Notes: a model not told the origin generated them from the letters alone. A DNA stretch of 64,000 nt from DAOUKH01 sp034421515 (GCA_034421515.1 DAOUKH010000024.1:1-64000); one strand, 5' to 3'; positions 13,504-25,153 are shown, counted from the stretch's first letter. Made by a program: numbers and translations.

Positions 13504-14378
13504 GCGCGAGTCCGCGGGCGGAATTGGGAATCATCGGCGGCAGCGGCCTCTACGACATGGAGGGGCTGACCGACCGGGAGGAACTGCAAATCTCGACGCC
13601 CTTCGGCGAGCCAAGCGGCACGATCGTCCTCGGGACCATCGAGGGACGGCGGCTCGCCTTCCTGCCCCGGCACGGAGCGGGCCACCGGCTGAGTCCCAGC
13701 GAAGTCCCCTTCCGCGCCAACATCTTTGCTTTGAAGACGCTGGGCGTCCATTCGGTTATCTCGATCAGCGCCGTGGGGAGCCTCCGTGAGGAGATTCAGC
13801 CCCTCGACATGATCGTCCCCGACCAAGTCATCGACCGCACCAAGGGTCGGCCAAGCACCTTCTTCTCCGGCGGCATCGTGGCCCACGCCGGCTTCGCCGA
13901 CCCCTTCTGCTCCGACCTGGGGCGTATTCTCTACGAGGAAGCAGCGGCCGCAGGAGCGCGCGCCCATCTCGGCGGCGTCTACATTGCCATGGAAGGGCCG
14001 CAGTTCTCCACGCGCGCCGAGTCGGAGCTGTACCGGTCGTGGGGCGGGGCGGTGATCGGCATGACCGCCCTTCCCGAGGCGAAGCTGGCCCGCGAGGCGG
14101 AACTCTGCTACGCCCTACTCGCGTGCGCCACCGACTACGACTGCTGGCATCCCGATCACGACGACGTGACCGTCGAGATGATCATCGGCAACCTGCTGCG
14201 GAACGTCTCGATGGCCAAGGAGATCGCGCGGCGGGCCGCGGGACGGATTGGCGAGCCTCAAGGTTGCCGCTGCCGCGAGGCGCTGCGCGACGCCATCGTG
14301 ACCTCCCCCGAACTCATCCCCGACAACGTGCGGCGCGACCTCGCGCCCCTCATCGGCAAATACGCGGAGGCGTCATGA
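13500..14378 (+). CDS. mtnP: S-methyl-5'-thioadenosine phosphorylase
   Basis: A 292-residue purine-nucleoside-phosphorylase-family enzyme that splits methylthioadenosine with phosphate into adenine and methylthioribose-1-phosphate, the substrate of MtnA. It shows LGIIGGSGLYD with the phosphate-binding Ser near residue 18, LPRHGAGHRLSPSEVPFRAN, SISAVGSLREE, YIAMEGPQFSTRAES with the substrate-binding Met, and IGMTALPEAKLARE. The latter Ala-Leu wording fits MTA rather than inosine phosphorylase. It is translationally coupled to mtnA by a four-base overlap. Confidence 0.92.
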   Translation: MSASPRAELGIIGGSGLYDMEGLTDREELQISTPFGEPSGTIVLGTIEGRRLAFLPRHGAGHRLSPSEVPFRANIFALKTLGVHSVISISAVGSLREEIQPLDMIVPDQVIDRTKGRPSTFFSGGIVAHAGFADPFCSDLGRILYEEAAAAGARAHLGGVYIAMEGPQFSTRAESELYRSWGGAVIGMTALPEAKLAREAELCYALLACATDYDCWHPDHDDVTVEMIIGNLLRNVSMAKEIARRAAGRIGEPQGCRCREALRDAIVTSPELIPDNVRRDLAPLIGKYAEAS

Positions 14379-14511
14379 GACCCGCATTGGACCGGTCACC
14401 GGCCCGGGCGGGGGCTGCACGGGGCGCCGCCGGCGGCATCGCGCGCTGTACCGCGTCCCCATCGACCCGGAGGGAATACAGCGAGCGATAGCAAACCCAA
14501 GGAGTGACAGC

Positions 14512-14865
14512 ATGGCGGCAAACAGTCCGCAAGAACCGTTCAAGAGGATCAGCGTTTCAGAAGCGAAGGAGATGCTCGACGCCGGCGGCATCGAGCTGGT
14601 CGACGTGCGGCAGCCCGGCGAGTACGCGGCGGGGCACATCCACGGAGCGAAGCTCATTCCGGTGGACGGCCTGTTCGAGCGCATCGGCGAGGTCGCCGAC
14701 GACCGCGACGTCATCTTCTACTGCGCCGTCGGCGTGCGGAGCGCGCTGGCGTGCGAAATCGGCGCCGCGATGGGCCTGACGCGTTGCCACAACGTCGAGG
14801 GCGGCTTCGAGGCGTGGTCGGGCGCGCAGTACCCGTCGGAGACCGGAGCGCCCGCGCTCAGCTAG
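14512..14865 (+). CDS. Single-domain rhodanese-like protein
   Basis: A 117-residue sulfurtransferase-fold protein. ELVDVRQPGEYAAGHI (about 24-39) and the active loop FYCAVGVRSA with the persulfide-carrying Cys near residue 70 are intact, so it may be active. The C-terminal NVEGGFEAW is the usual family end. An AAGGAGTGACAGC ribosome site precedes the ATG. Its place between mtnP and ahcY ties it to sulfur metabolism, though its acceptor is unknown. Confidence 0.88.
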   Translation: MAANSPQEPFKRISVSEAKEMLDAGGIELVDVRQPGEYAAGHIHGAKLIPVDGLFERIGEVADDRDVIFYCAVGVRSALACEIGAAMGLTRCHNVEGGFEAWSGAQYPSETGAPALS

Positions 14866-16230
<1,365 letters not shown>

Positions 16231-16263
16231 CCCGCCACCGCAGTCCAGAGCCGGAGGAACCGA

Positions 16264-17535
16264 ATGACGACATTCATGGAATCGCCCTCCTACCTGTTCA
16301 CCTCAGAATCGGTGACGGAGGGGCACCCCGACAAGCTGTGCGACCAGATCTCGGACGCGATTCTCGACGCCGTCCTGTCGCGGGACGCGGACTCCCGCGT
16401 GGCGGTGGAGACGGCCACCACGACCGGCCTCGTGGCCGTGATGGGCGAGCTGACCACGGAATCCTATGTCGACATCCCGAAGGTCGTGCGGGAGACGGTG
16501 CGCGAAGCCGGCTACGTCAAGCCCGAATACGGCATCGACTTCCAGAGCTGCGGCATCATCGTCTCGCTGAAGGAGCAGTCGCACGACATCGCGCTCGGCG
16601 TGGACGAGTCGAAGGAAGCCAAAGAGACTGGCAAGGAAGACGACCTCGACCTCATCGGCGCCGGCGACCAGGGGATGATGGTGGGATTCGCCTGCAACGA
16701 GAGCGAGCCCTACGAGCCGGGCACGTTCATGCCCCTGCCGATCTTTCTTGCCCACCGCATGACGCAGCGGATGGCCGAGCTTCGGAAGAACATGGCGCTG
16801 CCCTATCTACGGCCCGACGGCAAGTCGCAGGTCACCGTCGAGTACAGCCACGGCAAGCCGAAGCGGGTCCACACCGCCGTAGTGAGCACGCAACACGCCC
16901 CCGAGGTCTCCCCCGACGTGATCCGCCGCGACATGGAGGAGGAGGTCATCCGTTACGTCATCCCCCGGCGTCTGCGGGACGACCAGACGAAATACTTCGT
17001 GAACCCCACCGGCCGGTTCGTGATCGGCGGGCCGACGGGCGACGCCGGACTGACCGGCCGCAAGATTCTCGTAGACACGTATGGCGGCGTCGCCCGCCAC
17101 GGCGGGGGCGCCTTCTCGGGTAAGGACCCCACCAAGGTCGACCGCTCCGGCGCCTACGCGGCGCGGTGGGTCGCAAAGAACCTGGTCGCCGCCGGCGTCG
17201 CCGACCGCGTCGAAATCCAGCTCTCCTACGCCATCGGCGTGGCGCGCCCCATCTCGATCTCGGTCGAGACCTTCGGGTCGTCGAAACTTGACGACGGCAC
17301 GATCCTCGACCTGATCGACCGGCACTTCGACCTGCGCCCCATGGCGATCATGCGCGACCTGCGCCTGCAGCGCCCGATCTACTCGTCGAGCGCGAAGTAC
17401 GGGCACTTCGGGCGGAGCGACGTCACCTTCCCCTGGGAAGAGACGGCGCGGGCGGACGCCATCGCGAAGGACGCGGGGCTAGCGCGAGCGTCGGACCGCG
17501 CATCGGAGAGCGCCACGACCGAGGCCGGGGCCTAG
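16264..17535 (+). CDS. metK: S-adenosylmethionine synthetase
   Basis: A 423-residue enzyme that makes SAM from methionine and [23 protein letters not shown] near residue 13 is the N-terminal ATP/metal motif. [12 protein letters not shown] near 136 is the signature hexapeptide region, and [16 protein letters not shown] near 279 is the phosphate loop. The end carries a short non-conserved Ala/Glu-rich tail. ATG 16264 has GGAGG seven bases upstream; ATG 16276 is an alternative. It lies in the same run as mtnA, mtnP and ahcY, which together recycle the by-products of SAM use. Confidence 0.96.
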   Translation: MTTFMESPSYLFTSESVTEGHPDKLCDQISDAILDAVLSRDADSRVAVETATTTGLVAVMGELTTESYVDIPKVVRETVREAGYVKPEYGIDFQSCGIIVSLKEQSHDIALGVDESKEAKETGKEDDLDLIGAGDQGMMVGFACNESEPYEPGTFMPLPIFLAHRMTQRMAELRKNMALPYLRPDGKSQVTVEYSHGKPKRVHTAVVSTQHAPEVSPDVIRRDMEEEVIRYVIPRRLRDDQTKYFVNPTGRFVIGGPTGDAGLTGRKILVDTYGGVARHGGGAFSGKDPTKVDRSGAYAARWVAKNLVAAGVADRVEIQLSYAIGVARPISISVETFGSSKLDDGTILDLIDRHFDLRPMAIMRDLRLQRPIYSSSAKYGHFGRSDVTFPWEETARADAIAKDAGLARASDRASESATTEAGA

Positions 17536-17554
17536 CGTCAAGGAGGCGCCGCAC

Positions 17555-18967
17555 ATGGGCGTCACGCCGATCAAGTTCGGCACCGACGGATGGCGGGCGG
17601 TCATCGCCGAGGACTACACGTTCGAGAACGTGCGGGCGTGCGCGCAGGGTGTGGCTTCTCTCCTCAAAGCGAACGGCCTCGCCGACCGTGGCCTCGTCGT
17701 GGGCTATGACACCCGATTCGGCTCGGAGGACTTCGCCGCCGCCGCGGCTGAGACGGCGGCCGCGCACGGCGTCGACGTGGCGCTGTGCGACGGGGCGTGC
17801 CCCACCCCCGCGGTCAGCTACAACGTGCTGGCGCGGAACGCCGGCGGCGGGATCGTCATTACCGCGAGCCACAATCCGGGCCGGTGGAACGGCTTCAAGT
17901 ACAAGCCAGACTACGGCGGCAGCGCCTCCCCGGAAGTAGTCGCGGAGCTCGAGGCCCACATCGCCGAGGCCCAGCGCAACGGCAGTGGGACCGGAAGCGC
18001 GAAGGGCGCGGTCACCACGTTCGACGCCATCGGGCCGTATCTGGAGCAGTTGAGCGCGCGGGCCGACCTCGACACCATCCGGAAGGGCGGCTTCGACGTG
18101 GTGGTCGACTCGATGCACGGGGTCGGCGCGGGCCTGACGGCGCAACTCGCCGGCGGTGGCAAGACACGGGTGACCGAGCTGCGCGCCGAGCCCAACCCCG
18201 CCTTCCCGGGCATGGCGCAGCCCGAGCCGATCGCCCACAACCTCGAACCCTTGGCCGCTGCAGTGGCGGAGTCGGACGCGGCCGTCGGGCTCGCCACCGA
18301 CGGCGACGCCGACCGCCTGGGTCTGATGGACGAGCACGGCGTCTTCGTCACGCAGCTTCAGACGCTGGCGCTGTTGGCCCTCTACCTACTGGAGGTGCGC
18401 GGCGAGCGTGGAGCCCTGGTCAAGTCGATCACCACCACGAGCATGCTCTACCGGCTCGGCGAGATCTACAACGTGCCCGTCTTCGAGACGCCGGTGGGAT
18501 TCAAGCACCTCGGCCCGGTGATGATCCGCGAGGACGCCCTCATCGCGGGCGAGGAGAGCGGCGGCTACGGCTTCCGCGGGCACGTTCCTGAGCGCGACGG
18601 CATCCTTTCGGGCCTCTATATCCTGTCGATGATGGCGGCGCTGGGCAAGAAGCCCTCCGAGCTCATAGACTATCTCTATGACAAGGTCGGGCCGCACCAC
18701 TACGACCGCATCGACCTGACCTTCGACGCGGCGGAGAAGGACGCCATGCTCGCCCGTTTGGAGACGGCCGCCCCCAAGACGCTGGGCGGAGCCGAGGTCT
18801 CGTCCGTCGAGACGCGGGACGGTTTCCGCTTCCTGCTGGCCGACGGATCGTGGTCGCTGGTGCGTTTCTCCGGCACGGAGCCGCTGATGCGCGTCTACTG
18901 CGAAACGTCGAGTCCGGAGCGGGTGCGAGAGCTCCTAGCGGAGACCCGGGCGCTGACGGGGATCTAG
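17555..18967 (+). CDS. Phosphoglucomutase/phosphomannomutase family protein
   Basis: A 470-residue alpha-D-phosphohexomutase. All four domain signatures are present: the phosphoserine loop ITASHNPGRWNGFK near residue 104, the metal loop TDGDADR near 250, the sugar loop GEESGG near 335 and the phosphate loop RFSGTEPLMRV near 440. Which sugar phosphate it uses (glucose, mannose or glucosamine) cannot be read by eye. The start has AAGGAGG upstream. The next gene, an SIS-domain isomerase, begins two bases after its stop, which suggests one hexose-phosphate unit. Confidence 0.9.
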   Translation: MGVTPIKFGTDGWRAVIAEDYTFENVRACAQGVASLLKANGLADRGLVVGYDTRFGSEDFAAAAAETAAAHGVDVALCDGACPTPAVSYNVLARNAGGGIVITASHNPGRWNGFKYKPDYGGSASPEVVAELEAHIAEAQRNGSGTGSAKGAVTTFDAIGPYLEQLSARADLDTIRKGGFDVVVDSMHGVGAGLTAQLAGGGKTRVTELRAEPNPAFPGMAQPEPIAHNLEPLAAAVAESDAAVGLATDGDADRLGLMDEHGVFVTQLQTLALLALYLLEVRGERGALVKSITTTSMLYRLGEIYNVPVFETPVGFKHLGPVMIREDALIAGEESGGYGFRGHVPERDGILSGLYILSMMAALGKKPSELIDYLYDKVGPHHYDRIDLTFDAAEKDAMLARLETAAPKTLGGAEVSSVETRDGFRFLLADGSWSLVRFSGTEPLMRVYCETSSPERVRELLAETRALTGI

Positions 18968-18969
18968 CC

Positions 18970-20016
18970 ATGCAGCCGCTCGACGATCCCAGCGTCTACG
19001 CGCAGCTCGACCCGGGCGGAATGGGCCGGCTCATCGAGGCGATGCCCGACCACTGCGCCGAGGGCTACGCGGCGGCCAGGGGTTTTGACCTGCCGAGGGA
19101 CTTCAGGAAGGCCGAGCGGGTGATCGTCGCCGGCATGGGAAGCTCGGCGACCGCGGGCGACGTGATCGCCGCGCTGCAGTCGTTGGACCGCGGCACGCCG
19201 GTCGAGGTGGTCCGCGACTACACCCCGGACTTCGAGGTGGACCGCCGCGCGCTCTTCATCGCGTCGAGCTTCTCCGGCAATACGGAAGAGACGCTCTCCG
19301 CCCTCGACTACGCCATGATCCGCGGCGCGCGCTGCCTGGCCATCACCACCGGCGGCGACCTTGCCCAGCTCGCCGAGGCGCGGGGGGCGCCGCTCCTCAC
19401 CTTCTCCTTCGAGGGCCCGCCCCGCAGCAGCATCGGCTGGAGCATCTTCGCCCTCCTCGGCATCCTGCAAGGGCTGGAGCTCGCCCCGGCGCGGGACGCG
19501 GGCGGCGCCATCGACGAGCTCCGCAAGCTCGGCGAGGCGGTCGATCCCAACGCGCCGATGGACGGCAACCCCGCAAAGCAGCTCGCGGCCAAGATCGAAG
19601 ACCGCGCCGCTTTGATCGTCGGGGCGCAGCACCTGCGTCCGGCGGCGCGGCGCTGGAAGACGCAGATGTCGGAGAACGCGAAGTCGTGGGCTTTCTCCGA
19701 GGAGATGCCGGAGTTCGACCACAACACCATCGAGGGCTTGCGGAAGCCGCACCCGGCCGCGGTGTTCGTGGTGCTGCTGCGCTCGACGCTGTACCACCGG
19801 CGTATCGCCGACCGCTTCAAGCTGACCGCCGAGGTGCTGGCGCGGGAGGGCGTGGCATTCGAGCAGCCGGAGGCCCGCAGCGAGTCGGCGCTGGCGCAGA
19901 CCATGACGGCCATGCTGCTCGGCGACTATTTCAGCTACTACGTCGCGCTCCTGCGGGGCCAGGACCCGACGCCGATGCCCAATATCGATTGGATCAAGGC
20001 CCGGCTCTCGGACTAG
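18970..20016 (+). CDS. Bifunctional phosphoglucose/phosphomannose isomerase-type SIS protein
   Basis: A 348-residue sugar isomerase-fold protein. VIVAGMGSSATAGDVI near residue 52 and FIASSFSGNTEETLSA near 96 are the two SIS-domain phosphate loops, and the C-terminal half has the PGI/PMI-type region (FSEEMPEFDHNTIEGL) with the catalytic Glu and His. It interconverts fructose-6-phosphate with glucose- or mannose-6-phosphate. ATG 18970 is chosen because family similarity begins there. It is two bases downstream of the mutase gene, so the two are probably co-translated. Confidence 0.87.
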   Translation: MQPLDDPSVYAQLDPGGMGRLIEAMPDHCAEGYAAARGFDLPRDFRKAERVIVAGMGSSATAGDVIAALQSLDRGTPVEVVRDYTPDFEVDRRALFIASSFSGNTEETLSALDYAMIRGARCLAITTGGDLAQLAEARGAPLLTFSFEGPPRSSIGWSIFALLGILQGLELAPARDAGGAIDELRKLGEAVDPNAPMDGNPAKQLAAKIEDRAALIVGAQHLRPAARRWKTQMSENAKSWAFSEEMPEFDHNTIEGLRKPHPAAVFVVLLRSTLYHRRIADRFKLTAEVLAREGVAFEQPEARSESALAQTMTAMLLGDYFSYYVALLRGQDPTPMPNIDWIKARLSD

Positions 20017-20028
20017 CCAGGGGGGAAC

Positions 20029-21213
20029 ATGGACTTTCGCCTCTCGGCGGAGGAAGAGGCCTTCCGGGCCGAGGTCCAACAGTGGATCGCAGACCATGCG
20101 CCGCCCGGCGGTTTCGGCGTGGACCGCGAGGAGCAATTCGATCCCCGATTCTGGGATCTGACGCAACGGACGGCGAAGCAGCTCGCGGAGAAGGGATGGC
20201 TCACCCTGGCCTGGCCCAAGGAGTACGGCGGGCAGGGGCGTAGCATCATCGAGCAGGCCGTCTTCCAAGAGGAGACCATGTTCGCCGGCGTCCCCGGGAC
20301 GACGATGGGCATCGGCGGGACGCAGTGGGTGGGGCCGACCCTCATCCTGCACGGCAGCGAGCAGCAGAAGCGCGAGCACCTACCGCCCATCGCCAACGCC
20401 GAGGCGTGGTGGTGCACCGGCTACAGCGAGCCGGGCTCGGGCTCCGACCTGGCGGCGCTCCAACTTCGAGCCGAGAGGGACGGCGACAGCTACGTCTTGA
20501 ACGGCCAGAAGACGTGGACGAGCGGCGCGCACGTCTCCGGCTGGTGCTGGCTGGCGGCGCGCACCGATTTCGATGCACCGAAGCACAAGGGCATCAGCGT
20601 CTTCCTCGTGGACATGGAGACGCCCGGCGTGCAGACCCGCACCATCATCAACATGGCGGGGCAGCACTCATTCAACGAGATCTACTTCGACAACGCCCGC
20701 GTGCCGGCGGAGAACCTCGTCGGCGGCGAAAACCAGGGCTGGTACATCGTGGCCACGGCGCTCGACTTCGAGCGTTCGGGCATCACCTACGCCGCCTACT
20801 CACGCAAGACCCTGGCCCTCATCGAGGGTTTCCTGCAAGAGGGCCGCACCGCCGGGCACGCTTGGGCCCACGACCCCATCGCACGGCACATCGCCGCCGA
20901 CGTCGCGGTGCAGGTCGCCATCCAACGCAGCTTCGCCTACCGCGTGGCGTGGATGCAAAGCCGGGGCCTCGTGCCCAACCAAGAGGCGTCCGTGGCCAAG
21001 GTCTTCGGCTCGGAGACCCAGCAGCGCGCCGCGCAAGCCGCGGTGCGGATCGCGGGCATGGCAGGTCAGGTCAGCGACGGCGTCCGCGCGCCCATGCGGG
21101 GCCATGCGCTGACGCAGTACCTCAGCTCGATCTCGGTGACGATCGCGGCGGGCACGTCGGAGATCCAGCGCAACATCATCGCCACCCGCGGGCAGGGGCT
21201 GCCTCGCAGCTAG
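20029..21213 (+). CDS. Acyl-CoA dehydrogenase family protein (copy 1)
   Basis: A 394-residue FAD-dependent acyl-CoA dehydrogenase. The N-terminal helical domain includes LAWPKEYGGQGRS. The FAD-binding middle strand region has GYSEPGSGSDLAAL near residue 138 and NGQKTWTSGAH near 161, and the C-terminal end is GTSEIQRNIIATRGQGLPR. Two more copies occur near 45 and 51 kb, so the lineage has an expanded set. The preferred acyl chain cannot be deduced. An AGGGGGGAAC ribosome site lies upstream of ATG 20029. It is last in its run; a repeat-type hairpin follows. Confidence 0.92.
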   Translation: MDFRLSAEEEAFRAEVQQWIADHAPPGGFGVDREEQFDPRFWDLTQRTAKQLAEKGWLTLAWPKEYGGQGRSIIEQAVFQEETMFAGVPGTTMGIGGTQWVGPTLILHGSEQQKREHLPPIANAEAWWCTGYSEPGSGSDLAALQLRAERDGDSYVLNGQKTWTSGAHVSGWCWLAARTDFDAPKHKGISVFLVDMETPGVQTRTIINMAGQHSFNEIYFDNARVPAENLVGGENQGWYIVATALDFERSGITYAAYSRKTLALIEGFLQEGRTAGHAWAHDPIARHIAADVAVQVAIQRSFAYRVAWMQSRGLVPNQEASVAKVFGSETQQRAAQAAVRIAGMAGQVSDGVRAPMRGHALTQYLSSISVTIAAGTSEIQRNIIATRGQGLPRS

Positions 21214-21261
21214 GCGGCGGGCCGTCTGCGGGACGGTGGCGGGCTTCGTTGACCCGCGGCG

Positions 21262-21385
21262 GTTGGCGCGGGGCCCCTCATCTCAATCTTCTCCCCAGGG
21301 GAGAAGAGGTCCGGACAAGCCCTTCGGGCGCGGCGCGCCTAGCGGCGCGTGCCCTCTCTCAGTCTCCCCCAGAGGGGGAGAAGCT
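21262..21385. repeat. Two hairpin repeats between convergent genes
   Basis: CTTCTCCCC-A-GGGGAGAAG at about 21289-21308 and CTCCCCC-AGA-GGGGGAG near 21365-21381. They lie between the ends of the acyl-CoA dehydrogenase gene and the long ribosomal operon, so they may serve as a bidirectional transcription end, although no long T run is present. Confidence 0.6.
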
Positions 21386-21411
21386 TGAGGTGGCTCACGG
21401 GGGTCAGGCGG

Positions 21412-21819
21412 CTAGCGCTTGGTCCACTGCGGCGCCTTGCGGGCGCGCTTGAGGCCGTACTTCTTGCGCTCCTTGATCCTGGGGTCGCGGGTAAGCATGC
21501 CCGCGTGCCGCAGGACCCCGCGCAGGGCCTCGTCGGAGTCGAGGAGGGCGCGGGCGAGGCCGTGGCGAATCGCGCCGGCCTGCGCGGCGACGCCACCGCC
21601 TTTGACCTTGACCATGGCGTTGTAGCGGTTGGCGTTGTTGGTGACGCGCAGCGGCTCGATGGCGTGGGCCTGGAGCCTGGGAAGCGGAATCGCCGACTCG
21701 AGCGGCTTGCCGTTGACGACCACGGCGCCGCTGCCGGGCACGATGCGCACCTGCGCGATAGCCTCCTTGCGCCGGCCGGTGCCGGAGTTGTACTGCTGTT
21801 GGGCCTGTCCAGTAGTCAT
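21412..21819 (-). CDS. rpsI: 30S ribosomal protein S9
   Basis: A 135-residue S9 of normal length. GTGRRKEAIAQVRIVPGSG near residue 13, VKGGGVAAQAGAIRHG near 72 and the final KKYGLKRARKAPQ(W)TKR-type end are intact; the C-terminal Lys-Arg reaches the P-site tRNA in known ribosomes. It is the last gene of the ribosomal block, 12 bases after rplM. Confidence 0.96.
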   Translation of the reverse strand: MTTGQAQQQYNSGTGRRKEAIAQVRIVPGSGAVVVNGKPLESAIPLPRLQAHAIEPLRVTNNANRYNAMVKVKGGGVAAQAGAIRHGLARALLDSDEALRGVLRHAGMLTRDPRIKERKKYGLKRARKAPQWTKR

Positions 21820-21831
21820 ACGCCGCTCTCT

Positions 21832-22755
21832 CTATTCCGATTCAGTTTCGCCGGCGTCGCCGGTCTCTTTCGCCTTCTTGGCCGTGGTCCGCTTCTTCGC
21901 CGGCGCACGTTTTCTCGCTGGCTTTTTGGGAGCCTCTGCCTCTTCGACGGGCGCCGCTTCCGCGACGGCCTCCTCAGGCTCTTGGGGCTCCTCATCGGCC
22001 GGCGCCTCTTCGGTAGCCTGCGCGGACGCTTCGGCCTTGGCCGCCTCGACCGCCTTCTTGGCCGTGCTTCGTTTTCTCGCCGGCTGCCGTTTCCTCGCCG
22101 GCTTCTTCGGGGCCTCCTTGGCCTCAGGGGCCTCTTCCGCCTCTTCGGCAGGCGCCGCCTCAGCGACGGCCTCCTCGACCTCGGGCGCCGTCTCTTCCTC
22201 GATCAGCTCCTCTTCCACGACAGCTGCGGCGGCCTCGGCCGCTTCCATCTCGGCGCGGCGCGCGGCGCGCTCGGCCTTCGTCGGTCTCGGCTTCTTCTTG
22301 GGCTTGCCAACGCGGTCGGGCCGGGAGAGTTCCTTGATCTGCGCGCCGTGCGGGTGGGTTTCCTCGGCGTAGACCTTGAGCTTGCGCAGCAGGCGGCGTC
22401 CGAGTGGACCCTTGGGGAGCATGCCCCAGACGGCGTACTCCATCACGCGGCGGGGCGACTTCTCCATCATGCGGTCGAAGGAAAGCGCCTTCAGGCCGCC
22501 GGGGTAGCCGCTGTGCGAATAGTACGTCTTGTCGGTCTGCTTCGCGCCGCTGACCCTGATCTTGGCCGCGTTGACGATGACGACGAAGTCGCCCACGTCC
22601 ATGTGGGGGGTGAATGAGGGCTTATCCTTGCCGCGCAGGATGCGGGCGGCCTCGGAGGCGACGCGGCCCAGCGGACGGTCGGCGGCGTCGATGACGCGCC
22701 AACTCCGCTTGACCTCGGCGGCGCGAGGGGAGTAGGTCGTTTGTGTCGTATTCAT
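21832..22755 (-). CDS. rplM: 50S ribosomal protein L13 with long two-sided charged tail
   Basis: The first 145 residues are an ordinary L13 ([18 protein letters not shown], then [15 protein letters not shown] and [11 protein letters not shown]). About 160 extra residues follow. The tail alternates acidic Glu/Ala/Pro stretches with basic blocks such as [19 protein letters not shown], and this acidic-basic unit occurs twice. The basic blocks recall histone H1 or AT-hook tails. L13 is normally 140-150 residues, so this is twice the usual length. The start overlaps the truA stop by four bases. Confidence 0.92.
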   Translation of the reverse strand: MNTTQTTYSPRAAEVKRSWRVIDAADRPLGRVASEAARILRGKDKPSFTPHMDVGDFVVIVNAAKIRVSGAKQTDKTYYSHSGYPGGLKALSFDRMMEKSPRRVMEYAVWGMLPKGPLGRRLLRKLKVYAEETHPHGAQIKELSRPDRVGKPKKKPRPTKAERAARRAEMEAAEAAAAVVEEELIEEETAPEVEEAVAEAAPAEEAEEAPEAKEAPKKPARKRQPARKRSTAKKAVEAAKAEASAQATEEAPADEEPQEPEEAVAEAAPVEEAEAPKKPARKRAPAKKRTTAKKAKETGDAGETESE

Positions 22756-23564
22756 GATGTTGGTCCGGCTAAGACTGTCTTTCGCGTTTCGTTCGCGGCG
22801 TTGCGCAGATCGTCTAGTTCGGGGAGCCGCACGGCGACGAGGGTGAGTCCTTGGGCGGGAAGCGTAGGGCCGGCGGCGCCTCGTACACCGCAGTCCCGCA
22901 CCCGTTCGAGCTCGGCAAGACTGACCTTACCAAGCCCCACCTCGACGACGCCCCCCGCCATGCGCCGCACCTGCTGGTGCAGGAAGGAGTCCCCCGTCAC
23001 CTCGAAGGTGATGAGGTCGCCGTCGCGGGTCAACTCCGAGCGGGTGAGCGTCTTGCGGGTCCGCGCCTTTGGGGGAAGGTCGGGCCCGGCGAAGGGAGCG
23101 AAGTCGTGCTCGCCGAGAAAGAGAGCCGCGGCGCTGCACATCGCGTCGAAGTCGAGCGAGGCGGGAATCCAGTAGGCGCGGTCACGCATGAGGGGGGAGG
23201 GAGCGCGGCGGTTGAGGACGAGGTAGCGGTACTCTCGGGCGCTGGCCCTGACCCGTACGTCGTAGTCCATCGGAATCTCGAAGGCATCGAGGACGGCGAC
23301 GTCGTCGGGGAGGTAGTGGTTGAGCGCCCGCATGAACGTCTCGGGCTCGTGGCGGGAGCCGCTGCGGAACGTGACCACCTGCCCCTCGGCGGAGACGCCG
23401 GCGTCGGTGCGGCTGGCGCAGGCGACGCGGAGCTTCTCGCCGGTGAAGGCGACGATGGCCCGTTCCAACTCGCCCTGGACCGTCGGCAGACCGGCCTGGA
23501 GCTGGAAGCCGTGATATTGCGCCCCGTCGTACTCGACGATCAGGGCGATCTTCTTAAGGTGCAT
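22752..23564 (-). CDS. truA: tRNA pseudouridine synthase A
   Basis: A 270-residue pseudouridine synthase that modifies positions 38-40 of the tRNA anticodon arm. The family signature with catalytic Asp, [16 protein letters not shown], is near residue 53; YHGFQLQ and the C-terminal [17 protein letters not shown] are also typical. Its place between rplQ and rplM is the common one for this gene. It overlaps rplM by four bases. Confidence 0.94.
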   Translation of the reverse strand: MHLKKIALIVEYDGAQYHGFQLQAGLPTVQGELERAIVAFTGEKLRVACASRTDAGVSAEGQVVTFRSGSRHEPETFMRALNHYLPDDVAVLDAFEIPMDYDVRVRASAREYRYLVLNRRAPSPLMRDRAYWIPASLDFDAMCSAAALFLGEHDFAPFAGPDLPPKARTRKTLTRSELTRDGDLITFEVTGDSFLHQQVRRMAGGVVEVGLGKVSLAELERVRDCGVRGAAGPTLPAQGLTLVAVRLPELDDLRNAANETRKTVLAGPTS

Positions 23565-23578
23565 CGCGGGGCTCGCGG

Positions 23579-23929
23579 CTAGACGAGCTCCACTTGCGCC
23601 ATCGGCGCCATATCGCCCTTGCGGGGGCCGAGCTTCGTCAGGCGGGTGTAGCCGCCGGCCCGTTCCTCGTAGCGGGGCGCGATTTCGTCGAACAGCTTCT
23701 TGACGACGCCGGTGTCGAAGATGAACGCCAGCGCCTGTCGCCGATGGGAAAGGTCGCCCTTCTTGCCGAGGGTGATCATCCGCTCGGTAAGGCTTCGGAC
23801 TTCCTTCGCCTTGGCTTCGGTGGTGACGAGCTTCTCGTGGCGAAGCAGGTCGGTGACCTGATTGCGGTAGAGCGCGCGACGGTGCGTCGAGCTTCTCCCG
23901 AGGCGCCGCCCTGCCATTCGGTGTCTCAT
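23579..23929 (-). CDS. rplQ: 50S ribosomal protein L17
   Basis: A 116-residue L17 with the standard [20 protein letters not shown] start and the [19 protein letters not shown] segment. Length is normal and no tail is present. AGGA lies upstream of the ATG, and the gene follows rpoA after seven bases. Confidence 0.96.
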   Translation of the reverse strand: MRHRMAGRRLGRSSTHRRALYRNQVTDLLRHEKLVTTEAKAKEVRSLTERMITLGKKGDLSHRRQALAFIFDTGVVKKLFDEIAPRYEERAGGYTRLTKLGPRKGDMAPMAQVELV

Positions 23930-23936
23930 TGCAGTC

Positions 23937-25142
23937 CTATTCCGTTTCCGCTTCGTCCTCGGCTTCGTCTTTTTCTTCTTGGCCCAACAGCGCGCGCAGC
24001 GCGGAGAGGTCCTTCACCGGCTCGTCGCTGATCCTACGCGGCTTCTCCTGCTCGCCTTCCTCGCCGTCAGCCCCCTCGCGCGCGGGGGGCTCGTCGTCCG
24101 GCGCGAACGACCTCGGCAGCGATAGAACGTCGACTTCCGCGTCGGCCTCTTCCGCGAGGGCGGTCACCTCGGCGTCTTCGTCGGTGCTGGGGATGCCGAG
24201 CGCGGCGAGGCGTTCGTTGAGCTCATCAAGCGACTTCTGCCCGAAGTTCTTGATGGCGAGCAGCTCCTCTCGGCTCTTGTCGAGAATCTCGCCGACCGTG
24301 TCGATCTTGCCGCGCTTCAGGCAGTTCAGCGTGCGGACGGAAAGCTCGAGCTTCTCGATCGGCATGTTGTAGTGCTCGCTCGATACGCCGGCGCGCAGGC
24401 CCTTGCGGCCCTCGTCCGACTCCTGGCCGATCGTGGCGAACATGCCGAACGACTCGACGAGGAGTTGGGCCGACTCGCGCATCGCCTCCAGCGGGCTCTT
24501 GGAGCCGTCGGTCCAGATCTCGATGGTGAGCTTCTCGTAGTCGGTGATCTGGCCCACGCGGGTCTTCTCGACGTGATAGTTGACCCGCTTGATGGGCGTG
24601 TAGATCGCGTCGACGGGAAGGACGCCGATGGGCTGTTCCTCGACGGGCGTGGCGGGCTTGTAGCCCTTGCCCTGTTCAACGTGCAGGTCCATGGAGAGCC
24701 GCGCGTCGGCGCTGCTGAGGCCCGCGATATAGGCCTCGGGGTTCACGATGTCGTAGTCCGCCGAGGGCTGAATGTCGCCCGCGGTGACCTGTCCCGGCCC
24801 CTGCACTTCGAGCCGGAGCGTGCCCGGCCGGTCGGAGTGGCCGCGGAGGCGGACGCTCTTGATGTTCAGAATGATCTCGGTCACGTCCTCGCGGATGCCG
24901 GGCAGCGTCGAGTACTCGTGCTGGACGCCGTCGATACGGACGGCGTGGACCGCTGAACCGACGAGCGAGTTCAGCAGCACGCGCCGCAGGGCGTTGCCCA
25001 ACGTCGCACCGAAGCCGCGTTCAAGGGGCTCGGCGACAAACTTGCCGTACTCGTCCGCCAGCTCCTCCGCCTCGATGGATGGGATCGCGGGGGGGACTTC
25101 AACTATGGGCGCTTCGGGGCCTGGCTCAATGCCGATCGTCAC
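23937..25142 (-). CDS. rpoA: DNA-directed RNA polymerase subunit alpha with acidic C-terminal tail
   Basis: The alpha subunit of RNA polymerase, 401 residues. The N-terminal assembly domain has [20 protein letters not shown] near residue 38. The C-terminal domain has [13 protein letters not shown] and the helix-hairpin-helix [15 protein letters not shown] near 317. An extra tail of about 70 residues rich in Glu/Asp follows; alpha is usually near 315-330 residues. The start is GTG 25142, eight bases after a TAGGAG ribosome site and 11 bases after the rpsD stop. No ATG is available. Confidence 0.94.
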   Translation of the reverse strand: MTIGIEPGPEAPIVEVPPAIPSIEAEELADEYGKFVAEPLERGFGATLGNALRRVLLNSLVGSAVHAVRIDGVQHEYSTLPGIREDVTEIILNIKSVRLRGHSDRPGTLRLEVQGPGQVTAGDIQPSADYDIVNPEAYIAGLSSADARLSMDLHVEQGKGYKPATPVEEQPIGVLPVDAIYTPIKRVNYHVEKTRVGQITDYEKLTIEIWTDGSKSPLEAMRESAQLLVESFGMFATIGQESDEGRKGLRAGVSSEHYNMPIEKLELSVRTLNCLKRGKIDTVGEILDKSREELLAIKNFGQKSLDELNERLAALGIPSTDEDAEVTALAEEADAEVDVLSLPRSFAPDDEPPAREGADGEEGEQEKPRRISDEPVKDLSALRALLGQEEKDEAEDEAETE

Positions 25143-25153
25143 GCTAAGCACTC

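Noticed and set aside
14375..14491. 38-codon frame starting at an ATGA overlap with the mtnP stop
   Set aside because: The overlap looks like coupling, but the Arg/Ala/Gly-rich product and lack of ribosome site suggest chance.
22851..23582. 243-codon plus-strand frame opposite truA
   Set aside because: truA has its catalytic motif and operon position; the opposite frame is a Val/Gly/Glu-rich shadow.
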